A DNA stretch of 7,697 nucleotides. Source: Propionivibrio sp. Its GTDB lineage: Bacteria; Pseudomonadota; Gammaproteobacteria; Burkholderiales; Rhodocyclaceae. Shown piece by piece: positions 6,878-7,697 of this stretch. Each line of letters begins with the position of its first letter. Position 1 is the first letter of the stretch. Where the stretch lies: the NCBI GenBank assembly GCA_003249625.1, contig QKII01000346.1, positions 1-7,697 of the forward strand, in the 5' to 3' direction. The notes below the pieces were generated by a model. It was not told where the DNA came from and ran no database searches. It saw only the letters and a list, made by a program, of their open reading frames with translations. The translations under genes were made by a program, and so were the position numbers.

Positions 6878-7697
6878 TTAACCGCGCCGGTCCTGCAGGT
6901 GCTGGCGCGTGGCGATGTACAGCCCGGCGGCGATCAGGATGGCGATGCCGGTCAGCGACCAGTGGTCAGGAAAGTTGCCGAACACGAGATAGCCGGCTAG
7001 TGTGATCCAGACTAATTGCGTGTAGCTGAACGGAGCCAGGCGCGACGCCGGTGACAGTTCGTAAGCCCGAATCAGAATCAGATGGCCGATGCCGCCAATC
7101 ATGCCGGCGACGGCCAGCATGGCGAGATGGGCGAGATTTTGCGGTTGTACCCAAGCCAGCGGCAGCGTGAAGGACAGCGTCAGCATGCCGACGATGCCAG
7201 GATAAAAGATCAGTGCGTACGGGTTTTCGCGGCCGGCGAAATGGCGCGTCAGCACCTGGTACGAAGCGAATAGCGTGGCAGCAAGGAGGCCCAGCTGAAG
7301 ACACCGCTGCCGGGGCGGATGATGATCAGAACGCCAATGAATCCGGCGAATATCGCCAGCCAGCGCGATAACTCGACCTTCTCCTTGAGGAACACGACGG
7401 CGAGCAGCGTGACCACCAATGGAGAAACGAACTGGATGGCTGTTGCTTCGGCGAGAGGCATGTACTTGATCGCGGTGACAAAGAGCAGCGAGGCGCCAAC
7501 CAGAAGCAGTCCGCGCAGAATCTGGAGTTGCGGACGCTGCGTCCGGGCAAATGCCAGTCCGTGGCGCGGGGCGACGGCCGCTACGACCAGCAGGGTGTGG
7601 AACAGGTAGCGAGCCAGCAGCACGTTGGTGACCGGGTAATAACTCGTCAGGTATTTCGAGAGGGTGTCCATCACGGCGAACAGGATGACCGCAATGG
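6878..7697 (-). pseudogene. EamA/DMT-family transporter, frame broken near the middle, start beyond window edge
   Basis: Drug/metabolite transporters of this family are inner-membrane carriers with ten helices in two EamA repeats; substrates vary and none can be assigned here. The first repeat is read from the right edge down to a TGA at 7249-7251. It includes MDTLSKYLTSYYPV, the arginine-containing ARYLFHTLL helix and PLAEATAIQFVSPLVVTLLA, typical of EamA. The second repeat lies in another frame, from roughly 7290 down to the TAA at 6878-6880, with YQVLTRHFAG, GHLILIRAYE and ASRLAPFSYTQLVW. The frames cross between about 7265 and 7300: after SWASLLP the first reads out of frame, while the other supplies LLAATLFASYQVLTR. 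On the coding strand the mismatch equals loss of one base, or of 4, 7, 10 or 13. The frame stays open to base 7697 with hydrophobic codons, so the true start is outside. Sequencing error is a real alternative to a pseudogene. Confidence 0.85.

Noticed and set aside
6881..6916. Hairpin-like sequence (CGCGCC and GGCGCG) at the end of the transporter gene as a terminator
   Set aside because: The 6-bp stem lies inside the transporter coding region with a long loop and no T-run on either strand. GC-rich coding sequence gives such pairs often.
7249..7674. The right-hand transporter fragment as a complete small membrane protein
   Set aside because: Its first codon here is an internal GTG; the frame is open to the window edge with hydrophobic codons. 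Its tail after SWASLLP is out-of-frame sequence, while the missing half lies immediately downstream in another frame. A four- or five-helix EamA half protein is possible but less likely.
1..7697. A new defence, mobile or biosynthetic system
   Set aside because: All substantial genes belong to recognisable families (UbiA, Dps, UbiD, GGDEF/EAL, EamA). There are no integrases, transposases, repeat arrays or unexplained gene clusters, so I do not claim one.

Overview
The window reads as a stretch of betaproteobacterial chromosome, GC-rich, most like the Rhodocyclales. That placement rests on the style of the ubiquinone genes, the Dps type and the long GAF/PAS/GGDEF/EAL sensor. It is an inference from remembered family resemblance, not a database result. 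Almost all of the sequence is coding, and no RNA gene, insertion sequence, CRISPR array or phage gene is visible.

Layout from left to right: (1) the last 62 codons of ubiA, the 4-hydroxybenzoate polyprenyltransferase, plus strand, cut by the left edge; (2) a 9-bp GC-rich hairpin at 196-220, probably a terminator shared by the convergent ubiA and dps; (3) dps on the minus strand, a ferritin-like stress protein; (4) a 206-bp divergent intergenic region with a candidate promoter for each flanking gene; (5) ubiD on the plus strand, the prenylated-FMN-dependent decarboxylase that works directly after UbiA in ubiquinone synthesis; (6) a 1454-residue membrane protein on the plus strand with GTG start, ordered TM x3, extracytoplasmic sensor, TM, PAS, GAF, GAF, PAS, GGDEF, EAL; (7) on the minus strand, tail to tail with the previous gene, a drug/metabolite (EamA-type) transporter whose reading frame is broken near its middle and whose start lies beyond the right edge.

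UbiA and UbiD carry out consecutive steps of one pathway: UbiA attaches the polyprenyl tail to 4-hydroxybenzoate and UbiD removes the carboxylate. UbiX, which makes the UbiD cofactor, is not in the window. Dps lies between them on the opposite strand and is a separate transcription unit. The large sensor protein retains every catalytic residue checked for both making and degrading c-di-GMP, plus an inhibitory RxxD site. It is best described as a potentially bifunctional c-di-GMP enzyme controlled by several sensory domains.

I found no convincing new multi-gene system. The points most worth checking are the frame break in the transporter, the tandem GAF duplication with matched cysteines, and a methionine at a usually acidic ferroxidase position in Dps.
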